Assembly (NCBI GenBank): GCA_003577315.1
Contig: QEVK01000025.1
Coordinates: 1-56,364 of the forward strand
From: Hyphomicrobiales bacterium
Lineage (GTDB): Bacteria; Pseudomonadota; Alphaproteobacteria; Rhizobiales; Rhizobiaceae
Length of the DNA stretch: 56,364 nucleotides
Direction of reading: 5' to 3'
Shown here: one piece after another, positions 36,564 through 45,270 of the stretch
How the letters are laid out: each line of letters opens with the position of its first letter
Numbering within the stretch: position 1 is the stretch's first letter
Notes under the pieces: generated by a model
Databases searched by the model: none
What the model was told of the DNA's origin: nothing
Seen by the model: the letters and a program-made list of their open reading frames with translations, nothing else
Translations under genes and position numbers: made by a program

Positions 36564-38102
36564 ATGTCGATAGGCAAGGATTCCGAGGAGTTGCACCGGC
36601 GCAAGGAAACGGCGCGCGCAGGGGGGCAGGGAAAGTCGCGCGAGCGTCACCTTGCGAGTGGAAAGCTTCTGGTCCGCCAGCGCCTGGAACTCCTGTTCGA
36701 CGACGGCTTCGAGTTCGAGGACGGCCTGCTTGCGGCCGGCGAATCGGGCCTGCCCGCCGACGGCATCATCACCTGCATCGGCAAGGTCGACGGCCGTGAC
36801 ATCGCGGTGATCGCCAATGACGCGACGGTGAAGGCGGGAACCTGGGGACGGCAGGCACTGCTGAAGTTCAACCGGATGCAGGACCTCGCCAAGGACACAG
36901 GCCTGCCGCTGCTCTATCTCGTCGATTCCGCAGGCGCTCGCATCGACGAGCAGAAGACGCTTTTCCTCGGCCGCAACGGTTGGGGCAATATCTGGTACAA
37001 TCAGGTGCAGGCCTCAGGCGTGATCCCGCAGGTGTGCGTGCTGTTCGGGCCATCGCCGGCGGGCGCGGCCTATGTGCCGGCGCTGTGCGACCTGACGATC
37101 ATGGTGGACAAACAGGCTTCGGCCTATCTCGGGTCGCCGCGCATGGCGAAGATGACGATCTTCGAGGATGTGACGGAAGAGCAGATGGGCGGCGCGCGCC
37201 TGCATTGCATGGTTTCCGGCGTCGGCGACGTCCTCGTCAAGGACGATGCGGAAGGCATCGCGCGGGCGCGGGAATATCTGAGCTTCCTGCCGCAGAACTG
37301 GACCGAGAAGCCGGTGGCTGTGCCGGCGCGGGCGCCGGTGGCCACAGCAAAGCCGATCGGCGAGATCGTGCCAAACAACCAGAACGTCGCCTATGACGTG
37401 CACGAGCTGATCGACGCGCTGGTCGACGAGGGCAGCTTCTTCGAGGTGAAGGCGAACTTCGCCAAGGAGATGACCACAGGCCTCGCCCGTCTCGGCGGGC
37501 TTTCGGTCGGCATCGTCGCCAACAATTCCCGCCACAAGGGCGGCGTGCTGTTCAACGACAGCTCCGACAAGGCGGCGCGCTTCATCTGGATGTGCAACGC
37601 CTTCAACGTGCCGCTCATCTTCCTGCAGGACATCAGCGGCTACATGATCGGCAGTTCCGTCGAGAAGGCCGGCATCATCCGCCATGGGGCGAAGCTACTC
37701 TCGGCCGTTTGCGAGGCGACGGTGCCGCGCATCTGCGTCCTGGTACGAAAGGCCTATGGCGGCGGCTATCTCGCGATGTCGGGCGCGCCGACCCATCCCG
37801 ACGCGATGATCGCTTTGCCAACGGCGATGCCGGCCCTCGTCGGCCCCGAGGCAGCGGTCAACGCGATCCACTACAACCAGATCATGGAGCTGCCCGAAGC
37901 CGAGCGCAGTGCCTTCGTCGCCGCCAAGCGCGACGAATACGCCGCCGACATCGACGTCTACAAGGCGGCCGCCGACACCTTTGCCGCGGAGGACGTCGTC
38001 GCGCCTGAGGAGTTGCGCGACGACCTCGTCAAGCGGCTGCGCATCTACAGCCGGCGCAAGGCGGCTACGATCGAGCGGCGTTCGGCCGTTCACCCCGTTT
38101 AG
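36564..38102 (+). CDS. acyl-CoA carboxylase/decarboxylase carboxyltransferase subunit
   Basis: 512 residues, the fused beta/alpha carboxyltransferase (PccB/MccB/MmdA family), two crotonase-like halves (about 25-255 and 275-500). Acyl-CoA site segments: YLVDSAGARIDEQ, GPSPAGAAYVPALCD and, in the second half, FLQDISGYMIGSSVEKAGIIRHGAKLL and RKAYGGGYLAMSG. It transfers CO2 between carboxybiotin and an acyl-CoA. First gene of a run with a 71-aa biotin carrier, a CoA ligase and an SDR. No biotin carboxylase gene is present, so carboxylation versus decarboxylation is open. Confidence 0.9.
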   Translation: MSIGKDSEELHRRKETARAGGQGKSRERHLASGKLLVRQRLELLFDDGFEFEDGLLAAGESGLPADGIITCIGKVDGRDIAVIANDATVKAGTWGRQALLKFNRMQDLAKDTGLPLLYLVDSAGARIDEQKTLFLGRNGWGNIWYNQVQASGVIPQVCVLFGPSPAGAAYVPALCDLTIMVDKQASAYLGSPRMAKMTIFEDVTEEQMGGARLHCMVSGVGDVLVKDDAEGIARAREYLSFLPQNWTEKPVAVPARAPVATAKPIGEIVPNNQNVAYDVHELIDALVDEGSFFEVKANFAKEMTTGLARLGGLSVGIVANNSRHKGGVLFNDSSDKAARFIWMCNAFNVPLIFLQDISGYMIGSSVEKAGIIRHGAKLLSAVCEATVPRICVLVRKAYGGGYLAMSGAPTHPDAMIALPTAMPALVGPEAAVNAIHYNQIMELPEAERSAFVAAKRDEYAADIDVYKAAADTFAAEDVVAPEELRDDLVKRLRIYSRRKAATIERRSAVHPV

Positions 38103-38115
38103 GAGAGGACAGACT

Positions 38116-38331
38116 ATGGCGAGTACGATTGATGCCGTGATGGCGGGCACCGTTTTCAAGATCGAGGTGAAGGTGGGCGACACCATCGACTTTGGCGATG
38201 TGGTCGCGATCCTCGAATCGATGAAGATGGAAATCCCGATCGAAGCGGACGGAGCCGGGGTGGTGCAGGAGATTCTTGTGGCCGAAGGCGCCACCGTCGA
38301 TACCGGGACGCCGATCCTGTCCTACAAATAA
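38116..38331 (+). CDS. biotin carrier protein, free-standing (71 aa)
   Basis: 71 residues forming one biotinyl/lipoyl beta-barrel. The biotinylation motif ESMKME places the modified lysine at K37, flanked by the expected Gly/Val-rich strands (GDVVAIL, GAGVVQEILV). It is 13 bases after the carboxyltransferase gene, with AGGAGAGG upstream. Small free carriers are typical of transcarboxylase/decarboxylase systems and of some actinobacterial-type acyl-CoA carboxylases. The BioY gene at 45271 could supply its biotin. Confidence 0.94.
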   Translation: MASTIDAVMAGTVFKIEVKVGDTIDFGDVVAILESMKMEIPIEADGAGVVQEILVAEGATVDTGTPILSYK

Positions 38332-38353
38332 TATTGAACCGGGGAGGATTGCC

Positions 38354-39898
38354 ATGAGCAAGATGGGAATGACCGTGGCCTCGCATGTGGCGCATAATGC
38401 GGCGCGCTTTCCGGGCAAGACGGCGCTGATTCAGGAGGGACGCAGCCTCAGCTATGCGGAGCTCGACGCGCGCAGCAACCGCATCGCGAACGCCCTCATC
38501 GCGCGCGGTGTCACGCCGGGCGACAGGGTGGCGCTGCTGATGGGGTCCTGCATCGAGTGGGTGATCCTCTATGTGGCGATCGGCAAGGCGGCCTGCACGG
38601 TCGTGCCGTTCAACTACCGCCTGACCGCGCGCGAGATCGCGGTCGTGCTGGAAGACAGCCAGTCGCGCCTTCTGTTCCTCGGCGCAGACCTGCCGCACCT
38701 GACGCCGCCCGACGGGCTGGTGCCGGAAATCGTGGTGACGGACGATCAAGGCATGGAGGCGTTCATTGCCGGCGCGCCCGATACGCCGACCGGCATCGAC
38801 GCCGCACCTTCCGACATCCAGGCGATCCTCTATACCGGCGGCACGACCGGCCGCTCGAAGGGCGCGATGCTGTCGCACGAGAACATATTCTGGAACACGA
38901 TCCACGAGGCTCTCGACACCGGCATGCATGAGGACGACAATACGCTGCTGGCGACGCCGTTGCACCATGCCGCGGCGTTGAACTGCTGGCTGCTGCCTCA
39001 TCTCTATCTCGGCGCAACCGCGACGATACTGCCGAAATATACGACCGAAGCGATGATCGGGGCGATAGAAACCTATCGTTGCACCAACGCCTTCACGCCG
39101 CCGTCGATGGCGCGCGACATCTTCAGCCATCCGCTGGCGGCAAGTTCCGACCTGAGTTCGTTCGCGCGCTGGTATGTCGGCGGTGCCAACCTGTCGCGCA
39201 AGGACCGCGAGGCGATGCATGCGCTGATCCCCGACGTCGAGATATTCTACCAGTACGGGCTTACCGAGGCGGGGGTGATCGTCACGGTACTCAAGGAGAA
39301 GGACTACGAGAAGGCGCCAGCCTCGATTGGCCGGGCATTCCTCAATTTCGACGTGCGCATCCTGCGCGAGGATCTGACACCGGCCGATCCGAATGAGGTC
39401 GGCGAGATTGTCGTGCGTGGCCCTTCGGTGATGCAGGGTTATTTCAACAACCCCGAAGCGACCGCTGCTGTCATGCACGATGGCTGGCTGCGCACCGGCG
39501 ATATGGGCGCGATGGACGAAGGCGGGTTCGTCCGGTTCCATGATAGGCTGAAGGACATGGTCAAGACCGGCGGCCTCAACGTCTATTCGCAGGAGGTGGA
39601 GCAGGTGCTGCTTCGCCATCCGGCCGTGCGCGAGGCCGCCATCATCGGCCTGCCGAGCGATGCGTGGGGCGAGGAAGTCACCGCCGTGATCGTGCTGCAT
39701 GACGGTGCAAACGCCGACGTTGCCGAACTCGTGTCCTTCGCGAAGCAGGAACTAGCCGGGTACAAGGTGCCCAAGCAGGTGCACGTGGTCCCTTATGACA
39801 ACATGCCGATCAACTATAGCGGCAAGATCATCAAGCGCGAGTTGCGCCAGAAGCTATTGGACGCTGCAGCCGGCGGCCAGGGGAGGAGTGCGTCATGA
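38354..39898 (+). CDS. AMP-forming acyl-CoA synthetase
   Basis: 514 residues, ANL superfamily. ATP loop YTGGTTGRSKGAMLSH, A5 YGLTEAG, A7 GWLRTGDMG, hinge RLKDMVKTGG and the C-terminal catalytic Lys region NYSGKIIKRELR are all intact. It activates a free acid to its CoA thioester, presumably the substrate entering the adjacent carboxylase/hydratase steps. Start ATG 38354 with GGGGAGG upstream; it overlaps the next gene by ATGA. Confidence 0.93.
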   Translation: MSKMGMTVASHVAHNAARFPGKTALIQEGRSLSYAELDARSNRIANALIARGVTPGDRVALLMGSCIEWVILYVAIGKAACTVVPFNYRLTAREIAVVLEDSQSRLLFLGADLPHLTPPDGLVPEIVVTDDQGMEAFIAGAPDTPTGIDAAPSDIQAILYTGGTTGRSKGAMLSHENIFWNTIHEALDTGMHEDDNTLLATPLHHAAALNCWLLPHLYLGATATILPKYTTEAMIGAIETYRCTNAFTPPSMARDIFSHPLAASSDLSSFARWYVGGANLSRKDREAMHALIPDVEIFYQYGLTEAGVIVTVLKEKDYEKAPASIGRAFLNFDVRILREDLTPADPNEVGEIVVRGPSVMQGYFNNPEATAAVMHDGWLRTGDMGAMDEGGFVRFHDRLKDMVKTGGLNVYSQEVEQVLLRHPAVREAAIIGLPSDAWGEEVTAVIVLHDGANADVAELVSFAKQELAGYKVPKQVHVVPYDNMPINYSGKIIKRELRQKLLDAAAGGQGRSAS

Positions 39899-40650
39899 TT
39901 CCAAAGGGGTTGCTCAGCGGCAAACGGGCTCTGATAACCGGGGCGGGTCAGGGCAACGGCCGGGCCATAGCGATCGGCATGGCTCAGGCAGGTGCCGAAC
40001 TGGTGCTGGCCGACCTGAACGAGGACGGTTGCCGTGAAACCCTCGACCTTGCCGGCAGCGCCGGCGGAAAGGTCCACCGCCTCGATGTCTCCGACCGCGA
40101 GCAATGCTTGGCACTCGCGGCGACGCTGCGCTCCAGCGGAGCCACTATCGACTGTCTCGTCAACAATGCCGGCATTCTGCTGCGCGGCCGCTTCGACCTT
40201 CCGGAGAGCGCGGAGTTCTGGGACCGCACCCTCGCCGTCAACGTCAACGGCCCGTACAACATGATCCATGCCTTCCTCCCGCAACTGGAGGAGAAGAAGG
40301 GCAGTATCATCAATATCGGTTCGATCCAGTCCTTTGTCGCCACGCCCAACTCGGCCGCCTACACGACCAGCAAGGGCGCGGTGCTGCAATTGACCAAGGC
40401 GCTCGCGGCCGAATTGGCGCCGCGCGGCATCCGTGTGAACGGGATTGCGCCTGGCGTCATCCGTACGCCGATGACCGTCGCGAGCCTGGAGAAGGAAGAG
40501 GTGCGCACCGCGCTTCTGCGCCACATTCCGATGGCGCGGCCGGGCGAGCCTGAGGAACTGGCCGGACCGGCTGTGTTCCTGGCTTCCGATTTGGCTTCCT
40601 ATGTCACCGGCGCTATGCTGGCCGTTGATGGCGGATATCTGAGCGTCTAA
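39895..40650 (+). CDS. SDR family oxidoreductase
   Basis: 251 residues. SDR motifs: TGAGQGNGRAIA loop, ADLN, NNAG, Ser in NIGSIQS and the active-site YTTSKG. The C-terminal GAMLAVDGGYLSV is typical of FabG-like enzymes. Translationally coupled to the CoA ligase (ATGA overlap) and therefore likely to oxidise or reduce a hydroxy/keto acyl-CoA intermediate of the same pathway. Confidence 0.91.
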   Translation: MIPKGLLSGKRALITGAGQGNGRAIAIGMAQAGAELVLADLNEDGCRETLDLAGSAGGKVHRLDVSDREQCLALAATLRSSGATIDCLVNNAGILLRGRFDLPESAEFWDRTLAVNVNGPYNMIHAFLPQLEEKKGSIINIGSIQSFVATPNSAAYTTSKGAVLQLTKALAAELAPRGIRVNGIAPGVIRTPMTVASLEKEEVRTALLRHIPMARPGEPEELAGPAVFLASDLASYVTGAMLAVDGGYLSV

Positions 40651-40684
40651 GATGAAACGCTTAGATTAAACTTTTGCGGGTGTT

Positions 40685-41308
40685 TTGTTGCGAACCATTG
40701 GATCCAAGGGCGAGACCACGGAGATGCTGCTGCGGGAGGCCGGCATACGGTTGATCGCGCAGCATGGATATGAGGCGGTCAGCCTGCGAATGCTTGCCAA
40801 GGAGATAGGCATCCAGGCCGGTTCGCTTTACAATTATATCAGCAACAAACAACAGTTTCTGTTCGACCTTCTCGCGTCGATCATCCGCGACCTCGTGGAG
40901 GAGATGACGCAGGAGCTTCAGGGACTGACCGACCCGTCCGAGCGCCTGCGCGTCTTCATCCGCCGGCACATCGACTTCCACACCCGCCGCAAGGAAGAGG
41001 TCTTCATCGGCAACATGGAGCTGCGCAGCTTGACCCCGGAGAATTCCAAGGTCATACGCCAGATGCGGGACGAGTATGAGGAAATCCTCAGGACCATCAT
41101 CAAGGACGGGCTGCAGGCCGGCCAGTTTCACTGCTCCGACCCGGCGGTCGTCAAGCTGGCCATCATCACGATGCTGACGGCGATCGCCTCATGGTACAGG
41201 CCCGAGGGCCGGCGCAAGATCGACACGCTCACGGCCGAATACACGACGCTGATCTTCCTGATGCTGCGTGCCGAGGGCGCGGAAGCCAACAGTCTCGCAG
41301 CGGAATAG
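40685..41308 (+). CDS. TetR family transcriptional regulator
   Basis: About 207 residues. The N-terminal HTH ETTEMLLREAGIRLIAQHGYEAVSLRMLAKEIG followed by GSLYNYISNKQQFLFDLL is typical of TetR proteins controlling acyl-CoA catabolism. The start is TTG at 40685 or the next TTG at 40688, with GCGGG upstream; no ATG fits. It is the last gene of the carboxylase run, 34 bases after the SDR. It is the most likely ligand-responsive repressor for the dyads at sites A-E. Confidence 0.9.
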   Translation: MLRTIGSKGETTEMLLREAGIRLIAQHGYEAVSLRMLAKEIGIQAGSLYNYISNKQQFLFDLLASIIRDLVEEMTQELQGLTDPSERLRVFIRRHIDFHTRRKEEVFIGNMELRSLTPENSKVIRQMRDEYEEILRTIIKDGLQAGQFHCSDPAVVKLAIITMLTAIASWYRPEGRRKIDTLTAEYTTLIFLMLRAEGAEANSLAAE

Positions 41309-41333
41309 CATCCGCCCACATTGCCGCTGTTAC

Positions 41334-41813
41334 CTAAAGGTTGGCCACCCCAGCGGGCGATCTGCGCTCGAACAGTATCCTGGAATCGTGCTCGAGAACC
41401 GGCTGGCCGTCGGCGCGCATCGTCGTCACGCGGAAATCAACCCAGCCGGCATCGGGCCGCCGGCGATGCGCCTGGCGCGCAACCACCTCCACACGCACGG
41501 AAAGGACGTCGCCCGGCACCACGGGACGGCGCATCCGGAAATGCCGCACCTCGGCGCCGGCGATCAGCCGCGCGCGCGCATAGAGATTGTCGAACGCCAT
41601 CTTCTGCGTCATCGCGAAGGTGTGGATGCCGCTGGCGCAGAACACTCCGAGCGGCGTCTTCAGCGCCAGCCCGGGATCGACATGCATCGGCATCGGATCA
41701 TAGCGGCGGGCGAACTCCATGATCTCCTGCGCCGTGACGGGATAGCTGCCGAAGCTCCATGCCCGTCCCGGCGAGAAATCCTCCCAGTAGAGCGTGGCGT
41801 CCACCGTATCCAT
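41334..41813 (-). CDS. MaoC-family (hot-dog) dehydratase
   Basis: 159 residues, single hot-dog domain. Hydratase-2 features: YDPMPMHVDPGLALKTPLGVFCASGIHT, holding the D...H catalytic pattern, and VRHFRMRRPVVPGDVLSVRVEV. MaoC proteins hydrate enoyl-CoA or dehydrate 3-hydroxyacyl-CoA. The gene follows the HMG-CoA-lyase-like gene after five bases, so the two are co-transcribed. Confidence 0.9.
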   Translation of the reverse strand: MDTVDATLYWEDFSPGRAWSFGSYPVTAQEIMEFARRYDPMPMHVDPGLALKTPLGVFCASGIHTFAMTQKMAFDNLYARARLIAGAEVRHFRMRRPVVPGDVLSVRVEVVARQAHRRRPDAGWVDFRVTTMRADGQPVLEHDSRILFERRSPAGVANL

Positions 41814-41818
41814 GGAGG

Positions 41819-42769
41819 TCAGGCGGCGGCGCGGAAGCGCGCGAGGCTGCCGGCGTGCATGACCTTTCCCGGCAGACCGTGGCCGAACAGCCCTTCCGCC
41901 ATGCGCGCGCATTCGATCAGGGCTTCGAGGTCGATGCCGGTCTCGATCCCCATCTCGTGGCACATAAAGACGATGTCCTCGGTGCAGACATTGCCAGCCG
42001 CACCCTTGTGCTCGGCGAAGGGGCAGCCGCCGAGCCCGGCGACCGAGCTGTCGAACTGATCGACGCCCATGCGTAGGGCGGCATAGACATTGGCCATGCC
42101 GGTGCCGCGTGTGTCATGCAGGTGAAGGCCGATCTTCATGTCGGGCCAACGCTCGCGCACTGCGCCGATACGCTGCTCGATGTCGAGCGGCGTGGCGAAG
42201 CCGACCGTGTCGGCCAGGTAGATGCCCTTCAGGGAGAAGTCGAACTCGGCGGCGAGGTCGATGATCCGCCCGACCATGGCGACGACGTTCGCCACCGGCA
42301 CCTCGCCCTCGAAGCTGCAGCCGAAGGCGGTCATGACGTAGCCCCATTCGAGCGGCACGCCATGCTTGCGGTAGGTGGACAACCAGCTCCGCTGCTCGTC
42401 CTCCGTCTGGGCAATGGTGCGGTTGGTATTGCGCAGCGAAAAGGTCTCTGACGCCGTCATGCGGATCGAGCCGACCACGTCGAGCGGCAGCGAGAGCGCG
42501 CGCTCCAGCCCCTGCTGGTTCAGCCACAGGCCGGTGTAGCGCACGCCGGGCTTCTTGCGGATCGCGCGGGCGACCTCGTCGGCGTCGGCCATGGTCGGTA
42601 CGCGCTTGGGATTGACGAAGGAGACGCAGTCGATTTGCTTGACGCCGGTCTGCGCGAGCGCCTCGATAAAGCTGACCTTTTCCGCGACCGACAGGTTCGC
42701 CGGCTCGATCTGGATGCCCTCGCGAGGGCCCTCCTCGTGGATGTGAACATGGCTGGGAAGATCGGACAT
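41819..42769 (-). CDS. hydroxymethylglutaryl-CoA lyase-like enzyme (DRE-TIM family)
   Basis: 316 residues from ATG 42769, with AGAGG five bases upstream. TIM-barrel lyase cleaving 3-hydroxy-3-methylglutaryl-CoA-type substrates into acetyl-CoA and a ketoacid. The HxH metal motif is GLHLHDTRGTGMAN, and the signature GLGGCPFAEHKGAAGN contains the catalytic Cys. The N-terminal loop reads GPREGIQIE rather than GPRDGLQNE: Arg16 is kept, but the metal-binding Asp is Glu17. This suggests a related but non-canonical substrate. Confidence 0.85.
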   Translation of the reverse strand: MSDLPSHVHIHEEGPREGIQIEPANLSVAEKVSFIEALAQTGVKQIDCVSFVNPKRVPTMADADEVARAIRKKPGVRYTGLWLNQQGLERALSLPLDVVGSIRMTASETFSLRNTNRTIAQTEDEQRSWLSTYRKHGVPLEWGYVMTAFGCSFEGEVPVANVVAMVGRIIDLAAEFDFSLKGIYLADTVGFATPLDIEQRIGAVRERWPDMKIGLHLHDTRGTGMANVYAALRMGVDQFDSSVAGLGGCPFAEHKGAAGNVCTEDIVFMCHEMGIETGIDLEALIECARMAEGLFGHGLPGKVMHAGSLARFRAAA

Positions 42770-42800
42770 CGTCACCTCTTGCGCGTGAATCCGGCTCTTT

Positions 42801-42826
42801 TAATTACGAACATTTGTTTTTATAAT
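42801..42826. promoter_or_regulatory. operator (site C) and -10 box between the lyase and hydratase genes
   Basis: In the 164-base divergent gap, AAC-ATTT-GTT (42809-42818) sits next to a perfect TATAAT (42821-42826) for the plus-strand hydratase. The minus strand reads TTATAAAAAC, the same word that opens site B. Confidence 0.5.
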
Positions 42827-42933
42827 TGAAATCCGGGCGCCGCTCAATCAAAAATTCAGCGAGCGCGCGATAGAGGCTGGATGAGCTCCGAGAACCGCCG
42901 CGGCGGGGCACCACGACAGAAGGGAGGTGCGAT

Positions 42934-43704
42934 TTGGGTATCAGGGTCGAGAAGGACGACGCGATCGCCTGGGTGACGATCGACCGGCCGGAAAAACGCA
43001 ATGCCGTCAATGTCGAGATCCACGAGGCGCTGCGGGCGCTGTGGCCCCGGCTGGAGGAGGACGAGGGCGTGCGCGTCGTCGTGCTGACCGGCAGCGGCGA
43101 CAGTTTCTGCGCCGGGGCCGACGTGCGCTCGTTCCTGCCCTATCTCAAGGAGCGCATCGCCGCCGGCGAGGACCCCGGCGATTTCTGCGGCATCACCCAC
43201 CGGGCGCTGGCGAAGCCGCTGGTCGCCGCGATCAACGGCCCGGCGCTCGGCGGCGGACTCGAGCTTGCGCTGGCGGCCGACCTGCGGCTGGCGGCCGGGC
43301 ATGCGACGTTCGGCCTGCCGGAAGTCAGCCTCGGCGCCATCGCCGGGGCCGGCGGCATAACGCGGCTGCCGCGGGTCATTCCCGAGGCGGTGGCGCGCGA
43401 CATGATCCTGACGGGCCGGACCATCGACGCCCGCCGCGCCTATGAGGTCGGGCTGGTCTCGGATGTCGTGCCACTGGCTAAGCTTCGCGAAACCGTGCGC
43501 GCCGTCGCGCGGCAGATCGCGGAAAACTCGCCGCGCGCCGTCGCGCTCAGCCGCTCGGTGCTGAACAAGACGGACGGCATGGCGCTCGCCGATGCGCTCG
43601 CGGTCGAACGGACGGCCTTCCGCGCGTCGACCACGACGGAGGATTTCATGATCGGCACGGCAAGCTTCGCCACCGCGACGAAGCCGGCATTCACCGGCCG
43701 CTGA
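42934..43704 (+). CDS. enoyl-CoA hydratase/isomerase family protein
   Basis: 256 residues starting with TTG at 42934, nine bases after GGGAGG. Crotonase fold: TGSGDSFCAGADVRSF and INGPALGGGLELALAADLR form the oxyanion hole, and LPEVSLGAIAGAGGITRLPR supplies the catalytic Glu region. It is divergent from the lyase and 14 bases before a DUF2889 gene. Substrate unknown. Confidence 0.9.
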   Translation: MGIRVEKDDAIAWVTIDRPEKRNAVNVEIHEALRALWPRLEEDEGVRVVVLTGSGDSFCAGADVRSFLPYLKERIAAGEDPGDFCGITHRALAKPLVAAINGPALGGGLELALAADLRLAAGHATFGLPEVSLGAIAGAGGITRLPRVIPEAVARDMILTGRTIDARRAYEVGLVSDVVPLAKLRETVRAVARQIAENSPRAVALSRSVLNKTDGMALADALAVERTAFRASTTTEDFMIGTASFATATKPAFTGR

Positions 43705-43718
43705 AGAGGGGATTCCCG

Positions 43719-44285
43719 ATGGAGACGGAGCGCCGCCCGCTCAACCACGAGCGATCGACCACCTATCGCAGCTTCGAGCGGGCCGACGGCCTGTTCGAGA
43801 TCGAAGGCACCCTGCGCGACATGAAGGGTTACGCCTATATCGACCGCGAACGCGGCACGCTGGCGCCGGGCACGCCGGTGCACGACATCTTCGCCGTGCT
43901 GGTCTTCGACGCGGAGATGACAGTGCGCGATTTCCGCTACGAGCTTCGCGCGACGCCGTTCCGCTACTGCCTCGGCGCGGTGGACCCGTCGAAGCTCGTC
44001 GGCGCGTGCATCGGTCGGGGTTGGCGGGCAGCGCTTTCGGAGGCGTTCGGTGCGCATGGCGGCTGCACGCATCTGCGCGAGTTGGTGTTCGGCATGGGCA
44101 CGATCGCCTTCCAGACCGTCTCGGCCCTGCGCGACCAGAAGATGTTCCAGTCGGGCGGCATCGACGCCGACAGGACGCAGGAGCCCTTCTTCCTCGGCGG
44201 ATGCCATTCCTGGGCTCATGAAAGCCCGATCGTGGAGCGGTATTTTCCGCAGTATCACCGCAAGCCAGATACACGGGCCGAATAA
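43719..44285 (+). CDS. DUF2889 domain protein
   Basis: 188 residues. Matches the DUF2889 pattern: GLFEIEGTLRDMKGYAYID, GTPVHDIFAVLVFD, then GRGWRAALSEAFGAHGGCTHLRELV. Members occur next to CoA-dependent catabolic genes of aromatic and terpenoid degradation, with no defined activity. Start ATG 43719, 14 bases after the hydratase gene. No signal peptide or membrane segment. Confidence 0.85.
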   Translation: METERRPLNHERSTTYRSFERADGLFEIEGTLRDMKGYAYIDRERGTLAPGTPVHDIFAVLVFDAEMTVRDFRYELRATPFRYCLGAVDPSKLVGACIGRGWRAALSEAFGAHGGCTHLRELVFGMGTIAFQTVSALRDQKMFQSGGIDADRTQEPFFLGGCHSWAHESPIVERYFPQYHRKPDTRAE

Positions 44286-44336
44286 AGCGGCGTTCGGCGG
44301 CGACGTAGAATGCGCCGTCGCGACCTAACCCCGCGA

Positions 44337-45227
44337 TCAGCGCCAGACGGCGCTGACCGGATGTTCGGGGCTTTCGTCGACGATCGTGTTGCGCAGGACA
44401 CCGATGCCCGAAATCTCGACCTCGACCGCGTCGCCGGGCGCCATCCATACTGGCGGCGTGCGGAACGCGCCGACCCCGCCCGTGGTGCCGGTTATGACCA
44501 CGTCGCCCGGCTCCAGCCGGGTGAAATGCGAGCAATAGGAAATCAGCGTCGGCACGTCGAAGATCAGATCGTCGAAGGTCGCCGACTGCATCACCTCGCC
44601 ATTGAGACGTGTCGCCAGCCGCCGGCTTTTCACCTCGCCGAACTCGTCCGGCGTCACCAGCCACGGGCCGAACGCGCCGGTGCCGGGAAAATTCTTGCCA
44701 GGCGCGAACTGGGTGGTGTGGCGCTGCCAGTCGCGGATGCTGCCGTCATTGTAGCAACTGAAGCCGGCGATGCAGGCGGCGGCATCCTCGGGGCCGACAT
44801 TGCGAATGCTCCTGCCGATCACCACGGCGAGCTCACCCTCGAAGTCGAACCGCTCCGAAGCCGCCGGCCGGATCATCGGCTGGCCGTGGCCGACCTGCGA
44901 GTTGGCGAAGCGCGTAAAGATCATCGGCTTCGTCGGCGTCTCCCGTCCGGTCTCGGCGACGTGGCTGGCATAGTTGATGCCGACGCAGAGAATCTTGTCC
45001 GGGTCGGGGATCACCGGAAGGAAAGCAAGCCCCTCCAGCGGGAAATCGGGCGCCTTGCCGACAAACGACTCGACCGAACGCTGCCACCCTGCCTGCGCCA
45101 GAAGCTCGCGAAGGCTTGTCGGCCCGCCAAGGCGCCCGCCGAGGTCGATCACTCCCGGCGCTGCACCATCGGCCACGAGCCCATAGCCCGGCGTTCCGTC
45201 CGGTTTCACATAGCTTGCCAGTTTCAT
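44337..45227 (-). CDS. fumarylacetoacetate hydrolase (FAH) family enzyme
   Basis: 296 residues. Metal-dependent C-C hydrolase/decarboxylase/isomerase fold: CVGINYASHVAETGR, FDFEGELAVVIGR with metal-binding acids, CYNDGSIRDWQRHTTQF and the C-terminal PGDVVITGTTGGVG. FAH-family enzymes cleave beta-diketones or decarboxylate oxaloacetate-like acids. It follows bioY (43-base gap) and ends the TRAP-bioY-FAH row. Start ATG 45227. Confidence 0.92.
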   Translation of the reverse strand: MKLASYVKPDGTPGYGLVADGAAPGVIDLGGRLGGPTSLRELLAQAGWQRSVESFVGKAPDFPLEGLAFLPVIPDPDKILCVGINYASHVAETGRETPTKPMIFTRFANSQVGHGQPMIRPAASERFDFEGELAVVIGRSIRNVGPEDAAACIAGFSCYNDGSIRDWQRHTTQFAPGKNFPGTGAFGPWLVTPDEFGEVKSRRLATRLNGEVMQSATFDDLIFDVPTLISYCSHFTRLEPGDVVITGTTGGVGAFRTPPVWMAPGDAVEVEISGIGVLRNTIVDESPEHPVSAVWR

Positions 45228-45270
45228 GCGTGGACCTGCCGTAGAATATCGATCTGTATCATCCCCGACA

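Noticed and set aside
44286..44336. GCGACG/CGTCGC hairpin between convergent DUF2889 and FAH genes
   Set aside because: Short stem with a ten-base loop and no T run; too weak to call.
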